DNA of 64,000 nucleotides from Epithemia pelagica (Eukaryota; Bacillariophyta; Bacillariophyceae; Surirellales; Surirellaceae), in assembly GCA_946965045.2 (NCBI GenBank), contig OX337240.1:1550001-1614000 (forward strand). Reading direction: 5' to 3'. Within the stretch, counting starts at the first letter, position 1. Every line of letters begins with the position of its first letter. The translations under genes were made by a program, and so were the position numbers. Below are positions 11,561 through 21,900 of this stretch, piece by piece. The notes under the pieces were generated by a model. That model was given only the letters and a program-made list of their open reading frames with translations, searched no databases and was not told where the DNA came from.

Positions 11561-11816
11561 CAACGAACGACTAGAAACTAACCAACAAGAAGAGAAGGAC
11601 AGATACAAGTATTGGCGTTTGTGGTCTTTCTCGGAAAGGGGGGACCTTGTTTTGCATTTTAGACCGTAACTGTTATTTTCAACCGTCCATCGTTTCAACA
11701 TAGGATTACCAAACAAGCTGCTATATGTTCAAGTCTCTACTCCTATGAGATATAGCTAGATGGGGCTCATCTGTAATCTATCGATTTCCCGGGTGGAGCA
11801 AAGGAATCTCTTCTTG

Positions 11817-12971
11817 TCATGCGTCATGGCGTCCTCGTTTGACTGGCAACGACGATGCACTGTGATCAAGCTGGGGCGCCAGTGTGGTAAGGGCGGCAAA
11901 CATGCACGTCTTGCCAATGAATCCATCTTCCTTGGCCAAATAGGCCAGGGCATGGCTCCATATGCTCAAGTCTCGACTCGACGAATGACGCACACTGGCC
12001 CGCACTTGGGCCAAGAGTTGATTGCGCTGCATACATAGTTCCAATATCCGTTGAAAGGACATTTGGCTCTTGTGTCCGGCATGGATTCGTTGCAAACTGT
12101 GATTGGAAAAACAAAGTGTCTGCAGAAACTCTCGTCGTAACCGGGTGTGAATGCGAAACAATCGTTGAGTACCACCCAGACTCAATCCATGTAACTTGCA
12201 GTCTTTTTGGCCGAGTAACTTGTGAAGAGAGCTAAGCGATTTTGTTCCCAGTCCACAATCATACAAGTTTAGTACTCTCAGAGTGTTTCTTGGACCTTTC
12301 TTTCGGACCACATCTAGAATTGCTGCCAAATCAGCGTCGTCCAGTTTCTTTTCAAAGTCATCCATATCAATGCTTAGTTCTTGTAAATCTGTTTGAACAA
12401 CAAGACCTTCCAGTAGATAGGAGATGTCAGGCCCAAAGTCACAGGCACTCAGTGTGAGCTTTTGAAAGTCCCGTTTCTGAAGCAAGAGTCGATGGAGATG
12501 CGTTCGGTTGCAGTGATCTGTCGAAAAGTTGTAGAAATGGAACCGTAGACTTCGAACTGATGTATTGTCGGGCAACGCAAATGACAAGCACTCCAGCATG
12601 GTCCCATTGTCCATGTTTGGACCGTCGTCATAGCCATAGGTGTCATCGTAATCATCCCCATCGCCCCACAAACACAGAATGACAATTTGTTTGGTCGACC
12701 GAAGAGCATTCGCCATCACTTCCATGGCGCCATCCTCTTGATTAATGTTGGAGACAATGGAGAGGCCTTTGATACGAGGTGTGTGCTGCAAGAAGTTGGC
12801 GACATAATCGGCACTGTCACGGTTCAGGAGTAAACGATCGCGATGAGAGTCACCTGCAGGTGACAACTCAAACAAAACGGCATGTTGATCCAGTTGAGCT
12901 TTGGTCACATTTTGGCAAACATGAGGATGGAGTCCTCCCACAATTTCTTCTTCGAATACCATCAATGTCAT
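11817..12971 (-). CDS. LRR (ribonuclease-inhibitor-like) protein, duplication copy 1
   Basis: A 384-residue protein starting at the ATG at 12971; the upstream in-frame extension starts with TTG. It shows irregular leucine-rich repeats of the RNI type: FLQHTPRIKGLSIVSNI (about residue 65), VRSLRFHFYNF (about 145), FQKLTLSACDFG, LQELSIDMDDF, LRVLNLYDCGLG and LHGLSLGGTQRLF. The last 60 residues form a non-LRR helical cap (SIWSHALAYLAKED followed by FAALTTLAPQL) shared with the LRR genes at 49448-50614 and 51176-52357. LRR proteins of this kind usually bind proteins; the partner is unknown. The Harbinger element begins about 310 bp upstream of the start codon, so this copy's promoter may be altered. 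The duplication breakpoint falls in its last codons. Confidence 0.85.
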   Translation of the reverse strand: MTLMVFEEEIVGGLHPHVCQNVTKAQLDQHAVLFELSPAGDSHRDRLLLNRDSADYVANFLQHTPRIKGLSIVSNINQEDGAMEVMANALRSTKQIVILCLWGDGDDYDDTYGYDDGPNMDNGTMLECLSFALPDNTSVRSLRFHFYNFSTDHCNRTHLHRLLLQKRDFQKLTLSACDFGPDISYLLEGLVVQTDLQELSIDMDDFEKKLDDADLAAILDVVRKKGPRNTLRVLNLYDCGLGTKSLSSLHKLLGQKDCKLHGLSLGGTQRLFRIHTRLRREFLQTLCFSNHSLQRIHAGHKSQMSFQRILELCMQRNQLLAQVRASVRHSSSRDLSIWSHALAYLAKEDGFIGKTCMFAALTTLAPQLDHSASSLPVKRGRHDA

Positions 12972-13636
12972 GATGATGATAGTACTGCCTTGTCGGAACA
13001 GGACTGAGACAGACGATAGTGTTAACTTCTTGCAGTATGCGAAATTTGCCAAGATTTATGAGCAAGTCCTTGTGGGATATGAGACTACCACCAGCACGAC
13101 AGGGGCAAGGGCAACAAGTAAAGGAGTCGAAGATGGAGGGTTCGAGTCTTTGTTCTTTGTATCACCATGTTTTTTGTTTTATGATTAATTTGTCCAGGGC
13201 ATCACACGTTGTCGTCGGTTGTCCTCTGCCCTGGTTGCAATCTCACGTTTTGAGGTTTGACTTGCCAGACAGAGCGAAACTTAGGCCAATCCTTTAGCTC
13301 AACAAAACCAATCCGAGCGGGGCCGGGCCGGATTTGGTTTTGAAAATAGTGTAAAACGCCATCCTTACGCATTCGCAAAACAAATCCAAAAGACCGCGCC
13401 TTTTCGAATCCTGTCCACCATCCCTGCCTGCGTTCCCCCAAAATGACTTCCTTCCTTTCAATACTAAAAATATTTGAGCGTAGGACGTGCGTCTTTGGTT
13501 CACTAATTGCAATTCAATTTCAAATATCCCGTGTATGCGGTTTATCATCCTGTTATCATCCTGTTATCGTCCTGTATTGTCTCCTCCTCTCGTCTTTGTA
13601 TCGTTTTCATCTCATAATTCGAAAGGATAGTTCATC

Positions 13637-15079
13637 ATGCCGCCGTCATCTGCTAATTCGTCTCCCAAGGGGTACCTAGTCAAGGAGTTTCAAAGCATTA
13701 TTGCGTGGGTCATTTTGAACCATATTAATGTGAAAAACTCAATGAAGGCCAAAGCCATGGAATGTCGGTTCCATAATCTATTTCATGGTGTTTCTTCTGA
13801 CCCCAAGAATATTCCCTTTGTGAAACAGTGTGCCCAAGGTTTGAGTGTCTTCAAACATCTCGTAATTCCTGCCCCCACTGACCAACAACGTTTAACCAAA
13901 AGTCCTCCCGGGCCTTTGCAACTTCAGATTCGACCTGAACTCATTCCAGGGGCAACTGAACCCATGTATATTGGGTTGGGACCGTCCGCAGATATTCGCC
14001 TGGTACATTTGGAAGCCGCAAACGTTACTCATCTTGGTACGGAGAGAAATGCCCTTATTTCGGGTCGGACCTTGCTCCGGATGGCGAAACAAGTTTCAGC
14101 TGTGTTGAAGAAAGTACATCCTATTGTAATGGAGTGCTTGGGACCTGATGGTGAGTTCCCTTCTGGAACCAATCAAGACGACCTGTTCAAGGAGCTTATT
14201 AAGAAATTAATGAATAGGAAGAGCAAGGGACTTTTTGTCGAAGGTACTCCAGAAGATGAAGCTCCATCGTCGAATCAAGAGACTTCAGATCCAACTGTCG
14301 CAACCTTGACACAAGGTACCCAGGCAGTTGCTTCTGCTATTCAGAAAAATACAAAGGACAAGTGGACATACAAGTATATCCCCATTGCGGGTTGGTTCGC
14401 TATTGCGCTCTTCTGCCAAAACGGCATTGCCCGTAAATCAGTTGAGGATTTACTGCCGCTCCTCAAGTTCAAAGATTATGAAGGAAATGAGAAAAAGAAG
14501 CACTCGAGGTCTGCGGCAAGAAAGGAAGAAGCAGCAAGCAAGGCCCGTTCCAGAGGTGGTTGGAAACGCGTCGACTTGGCCTTGGGCGGAGTCAACACAC
14601 GAGATCATCTTCTTGCTTCAATTGTGGGTTTGCTTGCGGATTCCAATTCCGCAAATCAAGAAATGGACTCCCTTGCCAGACAGAAAGATCGGTATCGCTT
14701 CCTGCAACAATCGATCAAAGGTCTTCAGTGGCGGATTGACCATTCAGTTCAGTTGGATGAGGACTGCAGTAGATTGATTCAAGAGTTGGGCGACAAAATG
14801 AAGGAAGCGGAAGAAGTTCGGCTTGGAATGAATAAGATAATGGACCAACAAGACAAGGATGATCGTTCCGCCATGAAGGATACCAACGAGCGCGCACGAA
14901 AAGTCGCCAAACTTGTCGACGACTCGTTACAGGCCGACTCTGACAAACCTGCAACGGTAACCATTGATTGCAGCAAATCTCTAGGCTCAGAATCACAAGA
15001 CGAGACAACAAAGTCAACGGACAAGGATGATTGCTCTACAAATGGTAACACATCGCAGGTAGAGAGCCACCCTGTCTGA
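13637..15079 (+). CDS. Harbinger accessory protein of unknown fold
   Basis: A 480-residue protein starting at the ATG at 13637. It lies inside the Harbinger element, convergent with the transposase. PIF/Harbinger elements typically carry a second gene encoding a Myb/SANT-like DNA-binding protein that partners the transposase and brings it to the termini. Here no clear Myb triad of tryptophans is visible. The N-terminal 180 residues look globular (a WVILNHINVKNSMKAKAMEC-like helix and an RTLLRMAKQVSAVLKKVHP helix). The middle (about 240-330) has a WTYKYIPIAGWFAIALFCQNG segment and a basic stretch (KKKHSRSAARKEEAASKAR). The last 130 residues are charged, probably coiled coil, ending in a Ser/Asp/Thr-rich tail. 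The partner role is inferred from position only. Confidence 0.85.
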   Translation: MPPSSANSSPKGYLVKEFQSIIAWVILNHINVKNSMKAKAMECRFHNLFHGVSSDPKNIPFVKQCAQGLSVFKHLVIPAPTDQQRLTKSPPGPLQLQIRPELIPGATEPMYIGLGPSADIRLVHLEAANVTHLGTERNALISGRTLLRMAKQVSAVLKKVHPIVMECLGPDGEFPSGTNQDDLFKELIKKLMNRKSKGLFVEGTPEDEAPSSNQETSDPTVATLTQGTQAVASAIQKNTKDKWTYKYIPIAGWFAIALFCQNGIARKSVEDLLPLLKFKDYEGNEKKKHSRSAARKEEAASKARSRGGWKRVDLALGGVNTRDHLLASIVGLLADSNSANQEMDSLARQKDRYRFLQQSIKGLQWRIDHSVQLDEDCSRLIQELGDKMKEAEEVRLGMNKIMDQQDKDDRSAMKDTNERARKVAKLVDDSLQADSDKPATVTIDCSKSLGSESQDETTKSTDKDDCSTNGNTSQVESHPV

Positions 15080-15185
15080 AAGATGTGGAAGTATCTGACA
15101 AGAAAGCTTTCAATCGATACTTGAGAGTCATTGCAAGACGAAAGCCCTTGATACTTGGCTACATGGTAGCAATTGCATGATGAGA

Positions 15186-15372
15186 GTCCTTGTTGCATGG
15201 AGAGATTTTACATGGAAAGCGTTTGCATCTTTGTTGCATGGAGAGATTTTACATGGAAAGCGTTTGCATCTTTGTTACATGGAGAGATTTTACATGGAAA
15301 GCGTTTGCATCTTTGGAGTTTGCTGTTGTTACATGGAGAGATTTTACATCGAGAGCATTTGCATGACATGAA
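15186..15372. repeat. 41-bp minisatellite inside Harbinger
   Basis: Four copies of a unit containing CATGGAGAGATTTTACATGG. Three are spaced exactly 41 bp apart (core starts near 15197, 15238, 15279) and the fourth is displaced by 13 extra bases (near 15333) and more diverged. It lies between the convergent 3' ends of the two Harbinger genes. Confidence 0.9.
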
Positions 15373-15502
15373 TTGGCAGAGACATGGAATGACATAATTT
15401 TGCAGGACAACAAGTACAAGATAACATGCATAGTCATTCATTACGTCTTTACATTAATTCATATAACGAGATTAATTTGTACTACCAGGTTGTATTCCAT
15501 TT

Positions 15503-17113
15503 CTAGTTGAATGATGGCCACTGAATTGCGTTACTCTGTGCCATTAATTCAAAGTTCTCGATCAACTTCTGGCGGAACAAACGCATTGACAACAGCCGAA
15601 CAGAAATAACACCGGATTCATCACGTGCATTGTCCAATTGCTCTTCGTCAGTCATGTGGTTGCATTCATCGTCCGAATCCAAGTCAGCTTCGGCCATTTC
15701 CTCATCCGAAATTCTGTCATCACCTCGTCCCATATTGGAGGTGTCGTATCCACGTATGGCCCCAGGATCCATGAGGCGCTGAACAGCGAATGGCACTGCA
15801 GTCTCAATATCGTCATCATCGAAATCACCCAAAGGTGTCCGCCACTCCTCGGACTCATCCAGACCGTCGTATTCCAGTAACATGTTGTGCAAAGCACAAC
15901 ACGTCATCCATACACGGTCAATCGCTTCTATGCCATGGAGTCGCACACCTGACTTCAAAATGCGGAAGCGACCTTTTAGGATGCCGAATGTACATTCTAC
16001 ATCTTTGCGCAATGATTCAACCCACTCGCTGAACCGCAATTCAGCTAACGACGGTGTAGTCTTCATGGGTGGAATGGTGCAAGACCAATCCAAATACCCG
16101 TTGTCAACAAGTAACCAAGCTCCCTTGTATCGGACATTGTTTATTCGTCCGTCCTGTCCCCGTTCTTTCAATGTAAATTGTAGATTGTCCAATTCTACTG
16201 ATTTTCCATAGCGCAGAGTGGTTGCAAGCTCGTCGTAGCGAACTAGTGTCTTATCATTCCATCGTGCGGGGTGCCCATTCGTTGTACTCAAAATACGATG
16301 GCGATTCGTTACTGCGATGTTGTACGTTCGTGCAGTGGATGACTGCTTGAATCCAGTGTGTTCTTGTTTCATATCGTTGCAAATTCTTTCGCCCACAATA
16401 TTGGTGGCATCCATCGATCCCATACATCCCATCATGCCCGCATTTTCGTAGTCCGAAGATCTGGCATCACTGGCGGTTTGGGGAATTGCTACATACATTT
16501 TGAAGAGGATAGTGCTTCCAAACTCAATGTAGCGATGAAAAAAACAACGGTGAACTTCACCACATATTCCTGTACACTCCTCCAAGTCATCAAATGTCCA
16601 ACCCCTGCCCAAATATCGCAGTGCACCTAAAACCAGTAGTTCAATGGGCGATTTGTCCGCAATTTCTTGCTGGAAAGTTTCCCCAGCACCTTCTCTCCAA
16701 CGGGCAAAAAAGGGAAGATGGGTGTCGTCGTTAACAACGGACAAATGTTGGAGGAACGCAGCGAATGGCAGTCGAAACCTCAAACGAAACTTGTTGAGAA
16801 ATTTGGGATCGTCGGGACGAGGGTGGACAATGTAGGTGAGGTACCAGGGGGACATCGTCGCAGTCATGGCTACCACATTGCCATTTTCGTCCCGTACAAA
16901 CATCTTCGCATTTGCATCGCGATTCCGTGGAATCGATCCACCCGATGGTTGCGCAAGGAAATTGTCAACGTCGGTGGAGACTTGAGAATCATCGTTGCAA
17001 ATGATCGCAGTAGCCGCAGCAACAATATGGGCTTGTTGAGATGCGATCCGACGCCTCTTATCAATCCAGTCTTCCTCATCAGCATAACAATCTTCATTGT
17101 CAGAATCCGCCAT
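15503..17113 (-). CDS. Harbinger-type DDE transposase (DDE_Tnp_4)
   Basis: The start is the ATG at 17113, in a strong initiation context (CACCATGG); an in-frame ATG lies at 17122. The product is 536 residues, within the usual range. An acidic N-terminus precedes a helix-turn-helix-like region (RFRLPFAAFLQHL). The nuclease core follows: MGSMDATNIVGER (first Asp), LLVDNGYLDWSC (second Asp), and the FSEWVESLRKDVECTFGILK / GRFRIL segment (Glu), then CALHNMLLEYDGLDE, which is characteristic of plant- and stramenopile-type Harbinger transposases. The C-terminal part is acidic. It cuts and joins the element's own termini in the nucleus. No frameshift or stop was seen, so it may be functional. Confidence 0.95.
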   Translation of the reverse strand: MADSDNEDCYADEEDWIDKRRRIASQQAHIVAAATAIICNDDSQVSTDVDNFLAQPSGGSIPRNRDANAKMFVRDENGNVVAMTATMSPWYLTYIVHPRPDDPKFLNKFRLRFRLPFAAFLQHLSVVNDDTHLPFFARWREGAGETFQQEIADKSPIELLVLGALRYLGRGWTFDDLEECTGICGEVHRCFFHRYIEFGSTILFKMYVAIPQTASDARSSDYENAGMMGCMGSMDATNIVGERICNDMKQEHTGFKQSSTARTYNIAVTNRHRILSTTNGHPARWNDKTLVRYDELATTLRYGKSVELDNLQFTLKERGQDGRINNVRYKGAWLLVDNGYLDWSCTIPPMKTTPSLAELRFSEWVESLRKDVECTFGILKGRFRILKSGVRLHGIEAIDRVWMTCCALHNMLLEYDGLDESEEWRTPLGDFDDDDIETAVPFAVQRLMDPGAIRGYDTSNMGRGDDRISDEEMAEADLDSDDECNHMTDEEQLDNARDESGVISVRLLSMRLFRQKLIENFELMAQSNAIQWPSFN

Positions 17114-17221
17114 GGTGGACATATACAAAAGACAAAAGGGACTAATACCTAGGTAAGTGGAAAGGCAGGACGAAAAAGTGAGGCCAAAAAGGGCGCGAAA
17201 GCTCTATCCCTAATGAATTTC

Positions 17222-17270
17222 CACGATTTGTTCGAACAAATCGTGAGTTCTGGATTTGTTCGAACAAATC
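17222..17270. repeat. Two tandem palindromes near the Harbinger right end
   Basis: GATTTGTTCGAACAAATC occurs twice. The first copy sits in a 24-bp perfect palindrome at 17222-17245 and the second is at 17253-17270. They lie between the transposase start codon and the right TIR, a fitting place for a transposase-binding or promoter site. Role inferred. Confidence 0.85.
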
Positions 17271-17380
17271 GTGAAATGCTCTTTTACCCGGATATATGAC
17301 GTAAACGTGACGCAAAATGCTGACGTGCACGCAATCTCGATTTGGATTTGCGAGCTAAAGGATTGGCCTTATTGAATTCG

Positions 17381-18294
17381 TAGAGCTGGGTCGAGCGTCA
17401 AGCGCTCAAGCGCTCAAGCGCTTGACCTCTCAAGCGCTTGAGGAGCTCCAGCGCAGAAAGGGTGTTGCTTGAGAGCTCAAGCGCTCAAGCACCCGGACTA
17501 CCAGAAAGTCCCTAAACGTAGCAAAAACCCTCATTCATCTGCCCTTCACACCTTTCCAAAATGCCCGAGAACTCCAGTGATGATGAGAATGAGTCATCAT
17601 ACCATCAATATGATGATAATGATGAGCAAGTGTCCGAAGAGGAACTAATAGCAGGAAGTTCCTTTTCCAACCAAGAGGGCAAGGACAGAAGTGGAGTTTG
17701 AAGTCAGTGACACGCTGGGAGAAATGATGGATGACGAAGAGGATGACAATGGAGACTCCAGGAAGATTTATAGTGGAGGGGTATCCTATGCTACCATCTG
17801 CCATCTTGAAATTGACAAGTTCCGTACAACGGCAGGACTTAAAATGTACTACGTGAACAAGGCTGGGACGAAAGTTGCACAAGATCCTTTGCTCTCTTGG
17901 TGGAAAGGAAAGGCAAGTGAGTTTCCCAATATTTGGTGACTTGCTCTTAAGTATCTTGCCATGCCGGCAACAGCAGCCTCCTCTGAACCGGCATTCAGTA
18001 TTGCTGGTCTGATAATCACGCCAAAACAATCATACTTTGATCCTTCAACAGTTTCTGATCTCCACTTTTTGCGTGAGAACTGGGGAAGTATCTTCTAACA
18101 GAGTTTCCATTGCATATCAGTTACATAATAAGAGTAGTTACCATTTCACTAGAGGTATTGCAATGAGTCTATTGCCATAGTTTCCCGTGTTAGCCCTGTT
18201 CGCTGCCGCTTGAGCGCTTGAATTTGGTCCTAGCTCAAGCGCTCAAGCGCTTGAGTTCTCCAGCAGAAAAAAGCTGTTGCTTGACCCAGCTCTA
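17381..18294. mobile_element. Non-autonomous hAT element, copy 1
   Basis: The 914-bp element has TAGAGCTGGGTC at its left end (17381) and the inverse at its right end (to 18294), the TAGNG start usual for hAT elements. It is flanked by the 8-bp duplication TGAATTCG (17373-17380 and 18295-18302). Subterminal AGCGCTTG/CAAGCGCT repeats fill both ends, as often seen in hAT elements. The interior keeps only a broken C-terminal transposase fragment. Confidence 0.93.
17561..18098 (+). pseudogene. hAT transposase remnant, copy 1
   Basis: A frame opening at the ATG at 17561 (MPENSSDDENESS) ends at a stop after about 46 residues. A one-base shift leads into an acidic stretch, then DPLLSWWKGKASEFPNIW, an in-frame TGA, and LALKYLAMPATAASSEPAFS followed by IAG and a segment ending WGSIF. 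The last part is the hAT C-terminal dimerisation region, in which the usual S-x-x-E-R-x-F-S is E-P-A-F-S. The DDE core and zinc finger are missing. Dead by frameshift, stop and internal deletion. Confidence 0.88.
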
Positions 18295-18602
18295 TGAATT
18301 CGCAATTCGGAATCCGGCCCTTCGTTTTAACAGCAATCGGGAGAAGTTCAATGACATTTCTTATCAGCCATGTATCGGAGAAGGCTCTGTATCGGTGACA
18401 ACCTATAAACCGTACGTACGTCGTCCGCACAGTCTCCCCCATAAAATCTCCCAAAAGCAAATCGTCATGTTGAATGGCCGGCGTGCAAGTGACAGTTGAA
18501 GGTTGGCGGGCGTCCTCTGATCAACACGATTCAAATTCCAGACGCTCGAGAGCGACAGCTCATAAAAACCATGCGAGCAAAATCTTAACGCCAATCGTAA
18601 TC

Positions 18603-18652
18603 GAGTAGCGCATAGCTGTCTCCCATATATGGGAGACAGCTATGCGCTACTC
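18603..18652. repeat. 50-bp perfect subterminal palindrome, element A copy 1
   Basis: A perfect inverted repeat with half-site GAGTAGCGCATAGCTGTCTC reading into CCATATATGG at the centre. Related hairpins lie at both ends of element B, so this is a shared terminal feature. Transposase binding is inferred. Confidence 0.93.
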
Positions 18653-18953
18653 CCTTAACTTTCACTTCAAATAACTTCATCAAAATCCATTTTCATCCAA
18701 ATCTAACTTCATCATTCGATAGATCTTACAATTCTGAACAACTTCATATATGATACTCTACAGTAGAAATGAAGTCATAATGGCGATATTTCGCTTTGAA
18801 AAATTGGCGGTTTCCCTCATTTTTGTCCATTTTCAGTTTCCTTCGCCCGAAGCCCAACTTGGTGCCCTTATATGTTCGGTCTCTCTGAACTGATCGTTGC
18901 AGGACTCTCCATTCTGGAAGTCTATATAGTGAAGAAGACTTGGACGCAAGGAA

Positions 18954-21900
18954 ATGTCGTCTCAACCTTTTCCCACGACCATGAGTCGACACCACCCGAT
19001 TTATCGCAACCGCTCATCGATCAAGACGCAGACCAACCCGTCGTAGCTCAAGCCAGTGACACTCAAACCGCAGCACCTCCAGTCGACAATTCAACAGCCG
19101 GAGAGCCTAATGCCCCGATGGAGCTCCCACCGGAGCTAGAGAGTCTTGTCGCACATTTGCCTGGACGACGACAATCTTCCCGCCCGAGATCAAGATTTTC
19201 ATACGCTAAGCGGAGTTTCGTTGCGATGGACGACTTCTGGATCCATGAAAATTTCAGGGAAGATTTCCGTCGTCGGTTTCGACCCAATCCTACGGACCGT
19301 CACATTCATCTTGTCGGAAAAATTGTGGAATGTCCCTCGAAGAAGAATGACAATATATATGCGATTGTCTGGGACAAACGCAGTATTTCGAGTTTGAACA
19401 TTCCCGACAATTGGATCAAGACACAGTTCACCTCGTCGAAAGCAGTCAAAGCCAAACTTTGTCACTTCATCAAAGTCTACAATCCCGCCAATCTGCCATT
19501 TCAACCATCACAATCGACCCAACCATCCCAATCCCAACAGTTGCAACCAACAGGTCAGTCGGCTTCACAACAAACAAACAACACCTCCACGACAGCATCT
19601 CAACAGAACAATCACACTCAAGACGACAACAATCCTACCAACAACAGCACTGTAGACGACAACAATCCTACCAACAACAGGAATGCACAAGAACCTCCTC
19701 AACCTCCTTCCACAGCAGAGCGTGCACGCCGCCGAGCCGCCATTAGGAATGTACCAGATGCGTCTTTGAGGCGATCTCCTCGTCGTCATTCGACTTCTAC
19801 ATCGAACATGCCATCGACTCAAGAGCGTGCACAGGGTCGTGCTGCACTCATGACTGCACCAGAAGGAGTGCTATCTCCAAGTACTCAAGGAGGTACTCCA
19901 ACTAACGAAGTTGCAACTCGTCTCTTCGGAAGTGCTAGTACTGGTGGCTCCTCCAGGACGACACGACAGCAGCGGGTAAATAACAACAACAATTCCACCG
20001 AGGCCTCCGACGACGAAACAAATAATGACAACTCTTCATCAGACGAAGATGAATCTGGTGGCTATGATTTAGATGTAAACAAAACTGTCCACAGGGATAG
20101 CGATCCATTGTTGGAATACAATGACAGTGACGACGAGGATAACCCTGACGAAGAGAATGCTTCCTCAGGATCGGACAACGAAGATCCCAACAATTCAACA
20201 AATTTGAAGGTGTTGATCGATAATTTACACTTCCACTTCAAGGAAGTTGATTCGTCTGATAATGCTTTCTCATGGGTTGGGCAGGAGCGCAACAACAGAT
20301 CGATGTTTCGTGGTGGCGACGGTCTAAAAGTGGGGATTGCAGATGTATTTCATACTCCCTTTGACTGTCTTCGAGTTGTTGGAGGATTGTCTAAATCCAT
20401 CATTTCGGACATGGCTGCGGCAACGAATCAATATTTCCGCAACAAAATCCGTCCAAACCTAATGGGACGACGAGGATATTTTCATTCTCAGAAATGGAGA
20501 GACGTGACAATGCAAGAAATGACTCGGTTTCTTGGTATCATCTTGATGATGTCCTTGAGACCCGTTGATGGTGGTGGTTACGCAGCTTACTTTTCCAACT
20601 CCAACATGATGTACAGCCTGGGAACTGCAATTCCAACAATGGAAATTGCAGATAGTGCTGGTTGGGCATCGAAATACATGCGCCTTGCTCGATTCCGACA
20701 AATCAGAGGAGCATTCCACCCCGAATTGAAAGAAGCTGGACGGGGAGGTGACAAATGTTACCAACTGCGAAGACTCATCCAGGCTGTAAATTCTGCGTCA
20801 AGACGATCTTTCAAAATTCCACAAGATTTGGCATTCGACGAAGGAGGTATTGGATGCCGTTCGAGGTACTGCCCGGTCAGGCAGTACAACAAGGATAAAC
20901 CAGCCAAGTTCCGCGTTGATTTCTTCATCCTGGCTTCGTCCACTAGCTATGCAATCTTGCATTTGGACGTATATCAGGGAAAGAATGCTACTAATTCATA
21001 CATCCGACACGAGGCACAACGTCTTCCTACAACAATGAAGGCTGTTGTGAATGCGTGTTACGCGCTGGAATTGAACAAGGAAACCCGTGGATTCCGCCAC
21101 TTATCCATGGATAATAGGTATGCCGCTCCACAACTCCTGGTGATTTTGCGAGATCGACTGAAAGTCCTTGCTACTGGTACTGTTCGTGTGAACCGTGTTG
21201 GATGGAACAAGGTTCTCATGGATTTGAAAAAAAACAAAGACCAATCGTGGAACGATGAAACTGGGACATGATGAAGTGAACGGAATCCTAATCGGGCAAT
21301 GGGTAGACTCTAAGGTGGTTAATTTTGTTTCAAGTTACGAGAATGTTGGGACAGGGCAACTACAACGCCAAGTTGGTCAAACGAAGAAAGACTTCAGGTG
21401 CCCCCAAGCATTGATACGATACCAAGACAACATGGGGGGGATTGACCGTGGCGACCAAATGCGGTCACAAATGGGCGGATTTGCCACACATGGCCATTTC
21501 AAGAAATGGTATAAAAAACTGCCCTCGGTATCATGGATATTATGTTGCTCAATGCTCTCATAGCCTGGAACATGTCCGCTGGGGATAGAATTCGTTCAAG
21601 GCGTACAAAGCTTTCAAGACATGCTTTCTACACGTGTGTCGCACAAGCTATGTGCAGTTACGAAGATACAGAAGAGGTTGATGCCTTGGCGCGGCGGACC
21701 CAACAACCTTCACAACCAAGTTGTGAAGATGGACACTTTCCAATCCCTTCGGAGGGCAACAAACGGTTGGCGTGTGCTGTTTGCTTGTTGGAGCACCGTT
21801 GGAAGAAGAAAACATTGGGGATGAAAGGATTGTACTCGAATGTCGGTCAATGTGCCAAATGTGGAATTGTCACACATTTGGTGAATTCCACAGATGAAAG

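Larger units (their letters stand above)
13284..17368. mobile_element. Complete PIF/Harbinger-type DNA transposon
   Basis: The element is 4,085 bp. Perfect 17-bp terminal inverted repeats begin GGCCAATCCTTTAGCTC (13284-13300, and reverse-complemented at 17352-17368) and extend imperfectly further inward. It is flanked by TTA target duplications (13281-13283 and 17369-17371), the 3-bp duplication expected for this superfamily. Copy 2 of the surrounding duplication has the single unoccupied TTA at 26980-26982. It carries two convergent intact genes, a DDE transposase (minus) and a second protein (plus), a 41-bp minisatellite between them, and paired palindromes near the right end. The intact frames and perfect ends suggest recent activity. 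Confidence 0.95.

Noticed and set aside
16667-17152. 161-codon plus-strand frame inside Harbinger
   Set aside because: It is antisense to the transposase DDE region, has no domain, and is explained by the opposite-strand coding sequence.
13284-17368. CRISPR-like array at the 41-bp repeats
   Set aside because: The repeats are head-to-tail with no unique spacers, in a eukaryotic transposon, so this is a minisatellite.
18872-18953. Upstream extension giving a 799-residue transposase frame in copy 1
   Set aside because: The extension arises because the 10-bp deletion puts a different upstream frame in register. The true ATG, by comparison with copy 2 and element B, is at 18954.
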